Assembly: GCA_023432805.1 (NCBI GenBank)
Contig: JAEYUG010000003.1
Coordinates: 1 to 44,774, forward strand
Direction: 5' to 3'
From: Bacteroidota bacterium
GTDB taxonomy: Bacteria; Bacteroidota; Ignavibacteria; SZUA-365
DNA length: 44,774 bases
Shown here in pieces: positions 16,612 to 25,757 of the stretch. The position numbers were made by a program, and so were the translations under genes. The notes under the pieces were generated by a model that saw only the letters and a program-made list of their open reading frames with translations, was not told the DNA's origin and did not search any database. Each line of letters starts with the position of its first letter. The stretch's first letter is position 1.

Positions 16612-18786
16612 ATGGATGCAGCGAAGACATTGGAGGGTGGAGAGGGGCGTGACGAGATCACGCTCGAGGCCGTCCTGCGTGCCCTCATCTTTCAGGGGAG
16701 TGATTCGATGTATGTGGTGGGGCGCTTCGAGGTGACCGACGATCTCTTTCCGATCGTTGCGAATGGAGACATGGTGGCACCGTCGGTGGGCGATACCTAC
16801 CGCCTCACGGGTTCGTGGGTGCAGCATCCAAAGTACGGGCGGCAATTTCGCTGGAGTACCTATGAACTCGTCTACCCTCAGACAAGGGAGGGCATCGAAC
16901 GGTATCTGTCGTCGGGCCTGATCCGCGGTCTCGGCAAGACCTTCGCCCGCCGCATCGTCGATCATTTCGGAACCGACACGATCGACATTCTCAACACCGA
17001 CATCGAACGCCTGCTCGAAGTGGAGGGCATCGGCGCGAAGAAGCTCGATGTGATCCGGACTGCATGGGACGAGCAGCGGGGCGTGCAAGGCGTGATGCTG
17101 TTCCTGCGCGAGCACAAGGTCGGCACCGCGCATGCCGCGCGGATCTTCTCGCGGTATGGACACGCAGCGGTCGATCTGATACGCATGAATCCGTATCGCC
17201 TCGTCGACGATATCGACGGTATCGGTTTTCTGACCGCCGACACGATCGCCCGTTCCCTTGGCGTCGCCGCATCGGATCCTGTCAGGCTCGGGGCCGGGGT
17301 GCTGCATGCGCTCAACGAGGCCGCACGGAGTTCGGGCCATGTCTACGTGCCGTTCGACGAACTCGCAGCCGGTGCGGCGCAGCTGCTCGAAGCCGATGTC
17401 GAGGATGTCGTCTACGCCATCAATCGCGCGGCGGAAAGGGGAGGGCTTGTCGTCGATGACGACCGCGTGTATGCACCTGTACTGCATGCCGCCGAATGCG
17501 CCATCGCAACAAGCATCGAGCGGCTTTTCGCGCGCGGTGCTCACGAGGTGGATCACACCGCGATCAATGCGCATATCACGGCGGCGGAAGCGCATTTCGC
17601 ACTCCGCTTCGCACCGTCACAGGTCGAGGCGATTCACGCCTGCATCGCCGGACCCGTCGTCATCCTAACTGGTGGTCCTGGTACGGGCAAGACCACGACC
17701 GTGGGTGGCATCATCGACGTCGCCGAGCGGCTCGGTCTGCGCGTATCCCTCTGCGCTCCGACCGGTCGTGCGGCACGGCGCATGGCCTGGCTCTCGGGCC
17801 GCGAGGCGCGCACGATGCACAGACTGCTCGAATTCGACCCGATGTCAGGCACATTCCAGCGGGACGATGCGAATACCCTCGACACGGATCTTGTGATCGT
17901 TGACGAAACCTCCATGGTCGACGTGCAGCTTATGGCTGCGCTGTTCGCAGCACTGCCGGCCGAGTCCCGGCTTGTGCTCGTCGGGGATGCCGACCAGCTG
18001 CCGTCGGTCGGTCCCGGAAATGTCCTCGCCGACCTGCTCGCCTGTGATCGCATCGAAGCCGTGCGCCTGACCGTCATCTTCCGGCAGGAGGAGGCGAGCC
18101 GGCTCATCACCAATGCACACAGGATGCGGACCGGGTTCATGCCTGTATTCGAACGCGACACCTTCCTGCTTGAATGCGACCATGCGGAAACCATCGCACA
18201 GCGCCTGCGCGAGGTCGTCGCCGAAAGACTTCCGCGAGAGATGGGCTTCGACCCGCTGAAGGACATCCAGGTGCTGAGTCCCATGCACGCCACGGCGGCC
18301 GGGGTGCGTCATCTCAACGGCGTGCTCCAGGAGGCGCTCAATCCCACCGGACGCGTCGTGCTGCGTCGGGGTGAGACGGCCTGGCGCCTGGGCGACAAGG
18401 TGATGCAGACGCGCAACAACTACGACAAGGACGTCTTCAACGGCGACATCGGATTCATTCTCGCACTCGATGATGAGGAGGCTCTGATCCAGGTTGGATT
18501 TGATGATCGCAGGGTGTCCTTCACGTTCGATGAGATGGACGATCTCGCCCTCGCCTACGCCATCACGATCCACAAGAGCCAGGGCAGTGAATACAACGTC
18601 GTCGTGCTTCCGATCACGATCCAGCACCGCGTGATGCTGCAGCGCAATCTCGTGTACACTGCCATGACGCGGGCACGCAGACTGCTCGTGTTCATCGGGC
18701 AGAAGAAGGCGCTCTCATACGCCGTGGGCAACGATCGGCAACACGCACGGTATTCCGGTCTGCGCGACCGTCTGCAGGTCCGTTGA
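16612..18786 (+). CDS. recD2: RecD2-type ATP-dependent DNA helicase
   Basis: The product is 724 residues, typical of the RecD2/TraA-like SF1B 5'-3' helicases that act without RecBC. The order is an N-terminal OB-like region, then tandem helix-hairpin-helix segments (GLIRGLGKTFARRIVDHFG; VEGIGAKKLD; IDGIGFLTAD), then Walker A GGPGTGKTTT at about residue 354. The Walker B region is VIVDETSMVD, then GDADQLPSVGPG, and the C-terminal UvrD-like motif is AITIHKSQGSEY. The role is in repair and replication stress. The 170-base gap before it (16442-16611) holds no supported gene. The ATG at 16612 has no strong ribosome site, so expression may be low or the start may differ. Confidence 0.93.
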   Translation: MDAAKTLEGGEGRDEITLEAVLRALIFQGSDSMYVVGRFEVTDDLFPIVANGDMVAPSVGDTYRLTGSWVQHPKYGRQFRWSTYELVYPQTREGIERYLSSGLIRGLGKTFARRIVDHFGTDTIDILNTDIERLLEVEGIGAKKLDVIRTAWDEQRGVQGVMLFLREHKVGTAHAARIFSRYGHAAVDLIRMNPYRLVDDIDGIGFLTADTIARSLGVAASDPVRLGAGVLHALNEAARSSGHVYVPFDELAAGAAQLLEADVEDVVYAINRAAERGGLVVDDDRVYAPVLHAAECAIATSIERLFARGAHEVDHTAINAHITAAEAHFALRFAPSQVEAIHACIAGPVVILTGGPGTGKTTTVGGIIDVAERLGLRVSLCAPTGRAARRMAWLSGREARTMHRLLEFDPMSGTFQRDDANTLDTDLVIVDETSMVDVQLMAALFAALPAESRLVLVGDADQLPSVGPGNVLADLLACDRIEAVRLTVIFRQEEASRLITNAHRMRTGFMPVFERDTFLLECDHAETIAQRLREVVAERLPREMGFDPLKDIQVLSPMHATAAGVRHLNGVLQEALNPTGRVVLRRGETAWRLGDKVMQTRNNYDKDVFNGDIGFILALDDEEALIQVGFDDRRVSFTFDEMDDLALAYAITIHKSQGSEYNVVVLPITIQHRVMLQRNLVYTAMTRARRLLVFIGQKKALSYAVGNDRQHARYSGLRDRLQVR

Positions 18787-18803
18787 CCGCAGATGCATCT
18801 GCA

Positions 18804-18832
18804 TTGTCACAGCAGTCGCATTGTGGTATTTT
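18804..18832 (+). promoter_or_regulatory. Possible promoter for the PAS protein (TTGTCA-N17-TATTTT), near-leaderless
   Basis: TTGTCA (18804-18809) and TATTTT (18827-18832) are separated by 17 bases. The -10 end is only 8 bases before the ATG at 18841, so a transcript from here would have almost no leader. That agrees with the absence of any purine-rich ribosome site before this gene. Confidence 0.35.
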
Positions 18833-18840
18833 GAAATCCT

Positions 18841-19698
18841 ATGCTGAAAAAGAAGAAACTGATCAGTCTCGACAAGCTGCACCTGACCAATCCCCAGAAG
18901 GAGTCGCTTGCCCAACTGCTCACCATACAGAAGAACAAGTACAAGAAGCTCCTGCACGAAGCGCACGAGCGCCTGCACATCATTGCGGATCTGACCTCGA
19001 GTCTCGAATTCTGGATCAACGTCAACGGGAAGTACGAGCACATCAGTTCCTCGTGCGAACGCGTGCTCGGCTGGAAGCGGGAGGAGTTCCTCAGCGGTGC
19101 AGTCACACTGGATTCGATCATTCACGAGGAGTCGCAGGCTTCGTACAAGGCCAACAAGGTACAGGCGCTGCGCGGCAACGCAGGCGAGGCCGATTACAAG
19201 TTCGTGCATCGCGACGGATCCGTGCACTGGGTGCACGCGACGTGGAATCCCGTCCACACCCGACGCGGGCGTCACATCGGCATCCGCGTCAGCCTGACCG
19301 ACATCAGCGACCAGAAGCAGTGTCAGGAACTGGCACTGAGTTACGAGTCGATGTTCCAGCGGATGGTGACCGAATTGCACGACGTTGCCGTGTTCACGCT
19401 CGATGTCGGAGGGCGTGTCGCATCATGGAACGGGCATGCGGCCGAGCTGACGGGTCTCCCCGCATCCGCCGTGATCGGACGGGGTTTCGAGGAGGTGCAT
19501 GCCGAAGACGAGTACGATCACGAGCATGTCATGCTCGGCATCCGGACGCTCGAGACGGATCCGGGCTACACCTACCTGGCGTGGATTCGTCGTGGCGACG
19601 GCACACGTTTCATGGCGAATGTCGTGTACACGGCGCTGCGGGGCATGGAGAACGAATTGCAGAGCATTGTGTGTTTTCTCCATGAAACACGGTCCTGA
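18841..19698 (+). CDS. Two-PAS-domain sensory protein without an output domain
   Basis: The product is 285 residues. A lysine-rich N-terminus and a helical region (about 1-50) precede a first PAS domain (about 55-160; FWINVNGKYEHISSSCERVL, GWKREEF, HRDGSVHWVH and a PAC-like end ISDQKQCQEL). A second PAS follows at about 170-285 (LDVGGRVASWNGHAAELTGL, IGRGFEEVHAEDE). No kinase, GGDEF, HTH or other effector follows before the stop. It may act as a stand-alone sensor for a separate partner. The ligand is unknown and no haem or flavin motif is evident. It is alone between recD2 and crtZ. Confidence 0.85.
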   Translation: MLKKKKLISLDKLHLTNPQKESLAQLLTIQKNKYKKLLHEAHERLHIIADLTSSLEFWINVNGKYEHISSSCERVLGWKREEFLSGAVTLDSIIHEESQASYKANKVQALRGNAGEADYKFVHRDGSVHWVHATWNPVHTRRGRHIGIRVSLTDISDQKQCQELALSYESMFQRMVTELHDVAVFTLDVGGRVASWNGHAAELTGLPASAVIGRGFEEVHAEDEYDHEHVMLGIRTLETDPGYTYLAWIRRGDGTRFMANVVYTALRGMENELQSIVCFLHETRS

Positions 19699-19771
19699 CG
19701 TGCACGGCTTCCCCCGGGCGCTGCGGCACGCGTGAGCCACCGGCCGCACTATCGCGTGTGAACCATCCCCC

Positions 19772-20224
19772 ATGAACATGCTGCTGCTCATCCTCCTCTA
19801 CCTTGCCACCGTCGTCGGCATGGAGTTCTGGTCGGCCTTCGCACACAGGACCATCTATCACGGCTTCCTGTGGCGCTGGCACAAGAGTCACCACCGACCG
19901 CGCACCGGTTCGTTCGAGAAGAACGATCTCTTCCCCGTGCTGCATGCGGTCATCGTCGCGCCGATTCTGATCGCGGCGCTGCATATGGGGTGGACGCTCG
20001 TCGCGGTGATTGCAGCCGGTGTGACGACCTTCGGCATCCTGTACGCGCTCTTCCACGACGGCTTCATCCACGAGCGGCTGCCACTCGGATTTCTCGCGCG
20101 TGTGGCTGTGTTCCGCAAGATTCGCGAGGACCATCTGTACCATCACACCGGCGACCCCAACGCGCATTTCGGTCTGTTCTTCTGGAATCGCACGCCGGCC
20201 CGCGTCAGGCACATCCGCCGCTGA
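19772..20224 (+). CDS. crtZ: Beta-carotene hydroxylase-like protein (CrtZ family)
   Basis: The product is 150 residues. It belongs to the membrane di-iron fatty acid hydroxylase superfamily, and within it to the CrtZ type that adds hydroxyl groups to the rings of beta-carotene to make zeaxanthin. The histidine clusters are intact: H-R-T-I-Y-H-G-F-L-W, W-H-K-S-H-H, F-H-D-G-F-I-H-E-R and R-E-D-H-L-Y-H-H. Four hydrophobic segments surround them. Length and motif order match bacterial CrtZ. No other carotenoid genes (crtB, crtI, crtY) lie nearby. The ATG at 19772 follows CCATCCCCC and has no strong ribosome site. Confidence 0.88.
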   Translation: MNMLLLILLYLATVVGMEFWSAFAHRTIYHGFLWRWHKSHHRPRTGSFEKNDLFPVLHAVIVAPILIAALHMGWTLVAVIAAGVTTFGILYALFHDGFIHERLPLGFLARVAVFRKIREDHLYHHTGDPNAHFGLFFWNRTPARVRHIRR

Positions 20225-20272
20225 CGCCTCACCTTTCGCCCACCCACCGCATGCCACGTCACCTCACTGCCG

Positions 20273-20323
20273 CCCCGCGGCACCACATCGCCCCGCGGCA
20301 CCACATCGCCCCGCGGCATCACA
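20273..20323. repeat. 18-bp tandem repeat, two full and one partial copies
   Basis: CCCCGCGGCACCACATCG is repeated at 20273-20290 and 20291-20308. A third, diverged copy starts at 20309. The unit keeps the reading frame of the M16 peptidase gene and would encode repeats of A-P-R-H-H-I if translation started at 20251. The repeats lie between the crtZ stop and the likely M16 start, so they may be untranslated leader. Confidence 0.85.
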
Positions 20324-20349
20324 GGGTGCATACCACGTCCGAGCGCGAC

Positions 20350-21588
20350 ATGTACCGCAAGACGGTGCTCGGGTCGGGACTGCGCATCGTCAGCGAGACG
20401 ATCCCGTGGGTACGGTCGCTTGCGATCGGGGCATGGATCGACGCGGGCAGCCGGGACGAGCAGTCGGCGCAGAACGGCATCGCCCACTTCATCGAGCATG
20501 CCGTCTTCAAGGGCACCACGACGCGGAAGACCCATCAGATCGCGCAGTATCTTGAAGCGGTGGGAGGATACGTCAACGCATTCACCGGGAAGGATTCGAC
20601 CTGCTACTATGCCCGCGTGCTCGACCGGCATGTCGGCCGGGCTGTCACGATTCTCGCCGACCTCGTGGGGAAGCCGGCGTATCCCGAACGCGAGATCGAA
20701 CGCGAGAAGCAGGTGATCATCGACGAGATGCGCAGCGTGGAAGACGATCCCGAAGACGTGATCAACGATTACTTCGAGCAGCTGCTGTTCGGTTCGCACG
20801 CGCTGTCGATGCCCGTGATCGGCACGGAACACAGCGTGCGTGCCCTCGCGCGTGAGGATCTGCTCGCATTCACCCGCACCCGCTATACCGCGGCAAACAC
20901 CGTGATCGCCGCTTCTGGCAATGTCGATCACGACGAGCTCGTGGCCCTCTGCGCCGAGGCCTTCGATCTGCCCGGCGGAAAGCCCGTGGCCCGTACGAAG
21001 CCCCGTGCCGTGCGCGCCCGTGCTCTCGAACTGCACAAGAGCGTGCAGCAGGCGCACATCGTCATGGGACGTGTGGTGCCGGGCCTGCGCGCCCCCTCGA
21101 CACACACACTCGCCCTGCTCAACGCTGCACTGGGGGAGGGGATGAGCTCGCGGCTCTTCCAGCGTGTGCGCGAGAAGGCCGGGTATTCATACAACATCTA
21201 CTCGTTCACCAACCTGTTCGAGGATGTCGGGGTGTTCGCCGTCTATGCAGGTGGGGAGACGCGGAACATCGAACGCATGCGACGCATCATCGAACGCGAA
21301 CTCGAGGATCTGGTGGAACATCCCCTTTCCGCGCGCGAACTCAACCGCGCCCGCGAACAAGTGGCCGGTTCACTGCTGCTCGGACTGGAGAGCATGAGCA
21401 CACGCATGCATCGTCTGGGACGTGATGAACTCGTGTTCGGATACGACACGCCGATCGACAGCATTCTCGACGAACTCTACGCTGTGACAGCCGCCGACGT
21501 GCAGGCCCTCGCCGCCAATGCCTGCGATCACAGCGCATATTCCAGCGTCGTGATCCTGCCCGACGGTCGCGACAACGCGGACGACTGA
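20350..21588 (+). CDS. M16 family zinc metallopeptidase (processing-peptidase-like)
   Basis: The product is about 412 residues. It is an insulinase/mitochondrial-processing-peptidase family protease. The inverted zinc motif is HFIEHAVFKG (H-x-x-E-H) at about residue 45, with the distal glutamate in ERE-KQVIIDEM-type sequence (EIEREKQVIIDEMRS). The C-terminal half (about 200-400) is the inactive M16C-like domain. The start at 20350 (MYRKTVLGSGLRIVSETI) matches the usual family opening. ATG 20251 in the same frame would add 33 histidine-rich residues from the 18-bp repeats, and the frame is open back to 19870 inside crtZ. Orthologues are usually single soluble proteases of uncertain substrate. 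Confidence 0.92.
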   Translation: MYRKTVLGSGLRIVSETIPWVRSLAIGAWIDAGSRDEQSAQNGIAHFIEHAVFKGTTTRKTHQIAQYLEAVGGYVNAFTGKDSTCYYARVLDRHVGRAVTILADLVGKPAYPEREIEREKQVIIDEMRSVEDDPEDVINDYFEQLLFGSHALSMPVIGTEHSVRALAREDLLAFTRTRYTAANTVIAASGNVDHDELVALCAEAFDLPGGKPVARTKPRAVRARALELHKSVQQAHIVMGRVVPGLRAPSTHTLALLNAALGEGMSSRLFQRVREKAGYSYNIYSFTNLFEDVGVFAVYAGGETRNIERMRRIIERELEDLVEHPLSARELNRAREQVAGSLLLGLESMSTRMHRLGRDELVFGYDTPIDSILDELYAVTAADVQALAANACDHSAYSSVVILPDGRDNADD

Positions 21589-21630
21589 TTCCCCCATTTC
21601 GGATCCGAACATTCGCAATGAGCGGGCGGC

Positions 21631-21661
21631 TTGGGGATTCAGCCTCACGTCCGTACATTTG
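21631..21661 (+). promoter_or_regulatory. Possible Bacteroidota-type promoter upstream of the aminotransferase
   Basis: TTG (21631-21633), then 20 bases, then TACATTTG (21654-21661). This fits the known Bacteroidota pattern of a -33 TTG and a -7 TAnnTTTG. It lies about 100 bases upstream of the ATG at 21765, in the 176-base gap after the M16 gene. The leader between holds an AGGCACCGC doublet but no gene. Confidence 0.4.
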
Positions 21662-21764
21662 TTGAACATGGCGTCTCGATTGCTCTGTGTGATGCATGAG
21701 GAATCGCAGGCACCGCAGGCACCGCCCCTTCGGCAGATCCGTGCCCTCACAATACAGCACTTCC

Positions 21765-22976
21765 ATGTCAGACCTTCATCTCTCGCATCGCGCCCGCATC
21801 ATGCCGGCCTCTCCGATCCGCAAACTCGTCCCGCTGGGTGACGAAGCAAAGCGGCGCGGTGTCCACGTCTACCATCTCAACATCGGACAGCCCGACATCG
21901 AGACTCCCCCCGAATTCTTCGATGCGGTGCGAAACTACAAGGAAAAGGTCATCGCCTACGGAAACTCGCAGGGTATCAAGCTGTTCCTGGAGAGTCTGGC
22001 GGGATACTACTCGACACTTGGCATCGACATCACGCCGGCCGACGTGCTCGTCACCACCGGCGGTTCGGAAGCCATCACCTTCGCAATGATGGCTGTTGCC
22101 GAACCGGGCGACGAGATCCTCTGCTTCGAGCCGTTCTATACGAACTACAACGGCTTTGCAATCATGGGAGGGGTCACCCTCGTCCCGATCGAGACGAAGC
22201 CGGAAGACGGGTACCACCTGCCGTCGCGCGAGGAGATCGAACGCTTCATCACACCCCGCACACGCGGCATCATCGTCTGCAACCCGAACAATCCCACCGG
22301 CACCGTGCTGCGTGACGACGAAATCGACATGATCGCAGACATCGCGTTGTCGCGGAACCTCTATGTGCTGGCAGATGAGGTCTACCGCGAATTCGTTTAT
22401 GAGGGAACTGCCCGCAGCTTCATGCAGGTGCCGGGGCTCGAACAGCACGTGATTCTGATGGACAGTCTCTCGAAACGGTACAGCCTCTGCGGCGGACGGA
22501 TGGGCTGTCTTGTAAGCCGCAACCGGGCGCTGATGGATGTCTTCCTCCGCTTCGGGCAGGCCCGTCTCTGCACCGCCACGCTCGAGCAGATCGGATCGGC
22601 CGCACTCGTCGACGCAGGGTCGAAGTATTTCGAGCCGATGATCACTGAATACCGCATGCGCCGTGATGCCACCTATGAGGCGCTGATGCGCATCCCCGGC
22701 GTTGTCTGCCGCAAGCCGAGCGGTGCGTTTTATATCATGGCCAAGCTGCCTGTCGATGATGTCGAACGCTTCGCCGCGTGGATGCTGACCGACTTTTCCC
22801 ACGAGGGCGAGACCACGATGGTCGCACCCGGACCCGGCTTCTACGGCACCGCCGGCCGCGGCATCACCGAAGCCCGCCTCGCCTATGTACTCAATGCAGA
22901 CTCCTGCTCGCGTGCCGTCGACATTCTTGCGCGCGGCATCGAACGCTACACGGACACCCACAGAAAGGACGTGTGA
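21765..22976 (+). CDS. Class I/II pyridoxal-phosphate aminotransferase (aspartate aminotransferase-like)
   Basis: The product is 403 residues. This PLP enzyme moves amino groups between amino and 2-oxo acids. Signatures are NIGQPDIETPPEFFDA, GGSEAITFAM for cofactor phosphate, N-P-N-N-P-T-G near residue 167, the Asp-x-x-Y pair in LADEVYREF, and the Schiff-base lysine in SLSKRYSLCGGRMG. It belongs to the AspC-like fold I subgroup and its substrate is not fixed by these motifs. The start at 21765 (MSDLHLSHRAR) gives the usual N-terminus with S-P-I-R-K-L; the frame is open to 21696 with a non-conserved leader. The next gene, nuoG, begins ten bases after its stop. Confidence 0.9.
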   Translation: MSDLHLSHRARIMPASPIRKLVPLGDEAKRRGVHVYHLNIGQPDIETPPEFFDAVRNYKEKVIAYGNSQGIKLFLESLAGYYSTLGIDITPADVLVTTGGSEAITFAMMAVAEPGDEILCFEPFYTNYNGFAIMGGVTLVPIETKPEDGYHLPSREEIERFITPRTRGIIVCNPNNPTGTVLRDDEIDMIADIALSRNLYVLADEVYREFVYEGTARSFMQVPGLEQHVILMDSLSKRYSLCGGRMGCLVSRNRALMDVFLRFGQARLCTATLEQIGSAALVDAGSKYFEPMITEYRMRRDATYEALMRIPGVVCRKPSGAFYIMAKLPVDDVERFAAWMLTDFSHEGETTMVAPGPGFYGTAGRGITEARLAYVLNADSCSRAVDILARGIERYTDTHRKDV

Positions 22977-22985
22977 CAGACGCGT

Positions 22986-24689
22986 ATGATCACAGTCACG
23001 ATCGACGGAAAGACCATTCAGACCGAGCCGACGAAGACCGTCATCGAGGCGGCTTTCGAGAACGGCATCTACATCCCGCACTTCTGCTGGCACCCGGCAC
23101 TCTCCATCAGCGGGAACTGCCGCATGTGCCTGGTGGACGTCGAGAAGATGCCCAAGCAGGTCATCGCCTGTTCGACGCTCTGCACCGATGGGATGGTGGT
23201 GCATGTGAATTCCCGGAAGGCAATCGACGCACGCGAAGCCGTCATGGAGTTCATCCTCATCAATCATCCCCTCGACTGCCCCATCTGCGACGAGGCGGGC
23301 GAGTGCAAGCTGCAGGATTATGCCTACCGGTACAGCGTCGGGGAGAGCCGTTTCGACGAAGAGAAGCAGCACAAGCGCAAACGTGAGGCGCTCGGACCGA
23401 ACGTCATGTTCGATGGCGAACGGTGTATCCAGTGCTCGCGGTGCATCCGGTTCTGCAGTGACATCGTCGGCACACCGCAGCTCACCTTTGTCGAACGAGG
23501 CGACCGCGTCACGATCGAGACCTTCCCCGGCAAAGAGCTCGACAATCCCTACGCGATGAACGTCATCGACGTCTGCCCCGTCGGCGCATTGACCAGTGTG
23601 GACTTTCGCTTTCAGGCTCGAGCGTGGGACATGTCGCACACGCCGAGCATCTGCACGGGCTGCGCGCGCGGTTGCAGCACCGACGTCTGGGTCCGCAAGA
23701 ACACCATCCTTCGTCTCACACCTCGAGAGAACCAGGAAGTCAACGACTTCTGGATGTGCGACAAGGGACGCCTCGAAAGCTGGCGGCACGTCCATGCCGA
23801 CACACGCGTGCAACATCCCAGACTGCGCCGTGATGGGGTGTTCGCCGATGTCACCTGGGACGAAGCCTTCGCCGCGGTGGCTTCCGAATTGAAGGGCTAT
23901 TCCGGTGAGCAGATCGCGATCATCGGTTCTCCGTACGATACCTGCGAAGACAATTTCCTGCTCGCCCGATATGCCCGCGACGTTGCGAAGACGAAGTTCC
24001 TCGACATCGTGCCTCACATGGTCGAAGGTGATCGCGACGAATTCCTCATCTGCGAGGAAAAGTCTCCGAACAGTGCCGGGGCACGGCTCGCCGGAGTCGT
24101 CCCCGGAGATGAGGTGCATCGGCTGTCCGCGATGATCGAGGCCATGCGGCGCGGCACGGTCAAGGCTGTGATCGTGACCGATCCGAATGCCCACGCCTAC
24201 GACGGCTTCCTCGAGGCACTCGCGCAGGTGCCGTACGTCGTCGCGATCGTCAGCAATGCATCGGCGCTCACCGACCAGGCTGATGCGGTGCTGGCCGCTT
24301 CCACCTTTGCAGAGAAGAGCGGCACCTTCCTCAACATCGACGGGCAGCTGCAGCTGCTGCATCCCGCCATCGTCACCGCCGACAACGAGCGCTGGATGGG
24401 TGGCTACGCCATCAGCCGTCTCGACAAGTTCGCGAGTCCCTTCGATCGCTGGGGCCGCATGCCGCGTCAGGATGCCCGCGCAACATGGCAGATCTTCATG
24501 CGCCTGGCGCGGGCTGCAGGCGCCGACTGGGTGTACGAGTATCCCGAGGATGTGTTCGACGAACTTGCACGTTCCGTCGCGGCATTCGAAGGCTTGTCGT
24601 GGGATGCCCTCGGTCGCTGGGGCGTTCGCATCAAGGCCGAACCGCGTGCGCACATGCTTCCGTACATCTACACTGACGTTCATCCCTAA
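22986..24689 (+). CDS. nuoG: NADH-quinone oxidoreductase subunit G (short form)
   Basis: This is the iron-sulfur electron-transfer subunit of complex I. The N-terminal 2Fe-2S domain (C-W-H-P-A-L-S-I-S-G-N-C-R-M-C, then A-C-S) is followed by the His/Cys3 cluster region (HPLDCPICDEAGECKLQD) and the C-I-Q-C-S-R-C-I-R-F-C plus C-P-V-G-A-L site. C-x2-C-x3-C with a distant C (ICTGCARGCST to FWMCDKG) matches the N7 cluster site kept in Thermus and E. coli but lost from mitochondria. The product is 567 residues, clearly shorter than Thermus (about 780) or E. coli (about 900), because the C-terminal molybdopterin-type region is reduced. nuoH follows after 12 bases. Confidence 0.93.
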   Translation: MITVTIDGKTIQTEPTKTVIEAAFENGIYIPHFCWHPALSISGNCRMCLVDVEKMPKQVIACSTLCTDGMVVHVNSRKAIDAREAVMEFILINHPLDCPICDEAGECKLQDYAYRYSVGESRFDEEKQHKRKREALGPNVMFDGERCIQCSRCIRFCSDIVGTPQLTFVERGDRVTIETFPGKELDNPYAMNVIDVCPVGALTSVDFRFQARAWDMSHTPSICTGCARGCSTDVWVRKNTILRLTPRENQEVNDFWMCDKGRLESWRHVHADTRVQHPRLRRDGVFADVTWDEAFAAVASELKGYSGEQIAIIGSPYDTCEDNFLLARYARDVAKTKFLDIVPHMVEGDRDEFLICEEKSPNSAGARLAGVVPGDEVHRLSAMIEAMRRGTVKAVIVTDPNAHAYDGFLEALAQVPYVVAIVSNASALTDQADAVLAASTFAEKSGTFLNIDGQLQLLHPAIVTADNERWMGGYAISRLDKFASPFDRWGRMPRQDARATWQIFMRLARAAGADWVYEYPEDVFDELARSVAAFEGLSWDALGRWGVRIKAEPRAHMLPYIYTDVHP

Positions 24690-24701
24690 CCCAGAGAGTT
24701 C

Positions 24702-25727
24702 ATGGACGCCCTCGACATACTGATCATACTGATCAAGATCGTCGTCATGTTCGCCGTCGTGCTGCTGACGGTGGCCGAACTTGTCTACACCGAGCGCAAG
24801 ATCAGCGCATGGATCCAGAATCGGGTCGGACCCAACCGTGTCGGGTGGTTCGGACTCCTGCAGCCGTACGCGGACGTGGTGAAGCTGCTGCTGAAGGAGG
24901 ACATCGTCCCTGCAGCGGCGAAGAACTTCATCCACACGCTTGCCCCCATCCTTTCCATCGGCGTCGCGTTCAGTACCCTGGCGGTGGTTCCCATTGCGGG
25001 ACCGACGATCACACTGTTCGGGCGTGAGGTGCAGATGGTGATCGCCGATGTGAACATCGGCATTCTCTATGTGCTCGCCCTCACCTCGATCGGTGTCTAC
25101 GGCATCACCCTCAGCGGCTGGAGTTCGAACAACAAGTATTCGCTGCTGGGCGGTCTGCGCTCGGCTGCGCAGATGATCTCGTACGAGTTGTCGATGGGGC
25201 TGGCGATTCTCAGCGTCGTGGTGTTGACGGGATCGTTGCGCATGACCGAGATCGTCCACCATCAGGCGGGATGGATGTGGAACATGATCCTCCAGCCGGT
25301 CGGCTTCATCGTCTTCGTCGTGGCCTCCTTTGCGGAAACCAATCGCACGCCGTTCGATCTTCCGGAAGCCGAGCCTGAACTGGTCGGCGGGTATCACACC
25401 GAGTACAGCAGCTTCAAGTTCGCATTGTTCTTCCTTGCCGAGTATGCGAACATGATCACCGCCAGCGCGATCATCACGACACTCTATCTCGGTGGATGGC
25501 AGGTGCCGTACATCGAACTGCTGGGGCTTCCGACGGGACTCGTCGTCACGCTGCAGATTCTGGCCTTCATGGTCAAGGTCGCCATCATGCTGTTCATCTT
25601 CCAGTGGGTGCGCTGGAGCGTTCCCCGCTTCCGCTATGACCAGCTCATGAACCTCGGCTGGAAGGTGATGCTGCCGATCGCGATCATCAATCTCGTCGTG
25701 ACGGCATTCATTGTTCTCGTGATCTAA
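24702..25727 (+). CDS. nuoH: NADH-quinone oxidoreductase subunit H
   Basis: This is the membrane subunit at the base of the quinone tunnel in complex I. The product is 341 residues with about eight hydrophobic helices. The family signatures are clear: TERKISAWIQNRVGPNRVG near residue 30, LLGGLRSAAQMISYELSMGL in the middle, and SFAETNRTPFDLPEAEPELV, which carries the acidic residues of the quinone cavity. YHTEYSSFKFALFFLAEYAN follows. The start at 24702 has AGAG upstream, and nuoI begins 30 bases after the stop. Confidence 0.97.
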   Translation: MDALDILIILIKIVVMFAVVLLTVAELVYTERKISAWIQNRVGPNRVGWFGLLQPYADVVKLLLKEDIVPAAAKNFIHTLAPILSIGVAFSTLAVVPIAGPTITLFGREVQMVIADVNIGILYVLALTSIGVYGITLSGWSSNNKYSLLGGLRSAAQMISYELSMGLAILSVVVLTGSLRMTEIVHHQAGWMWNMILQPVGFIVFVVASFAETNRTPFDLPEAEPELVGGYHTEYSSFKFALFFLAEYANMITASAIITTLYLGGWQVPYIELLGLPTGLVVTLQILAFMVKVAIMLFIFQWVRWSVPRFRYDQLMNLGWKVMLPIAIINLVVTAFIVLVI

Positions 25728-25757
25728 CATCGACTCAGTTGAGTGGAAAGGAATCGC

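Noticed and set aside
19870..20349. Long N-terminal extension of the M16 peptidase into crtZ
   Set aside because: It would overlap the intact crtZ in another frame and has no conserved sequence before the M-Y-R-K-T-V opening.
21768..25730. Minus-strand open frame of 1320 codons
   Set aside because: It is antisense to the aminotransferase, nuoG and nuoH, all with strong motifs. No domain is recognisable in the antisense frame.
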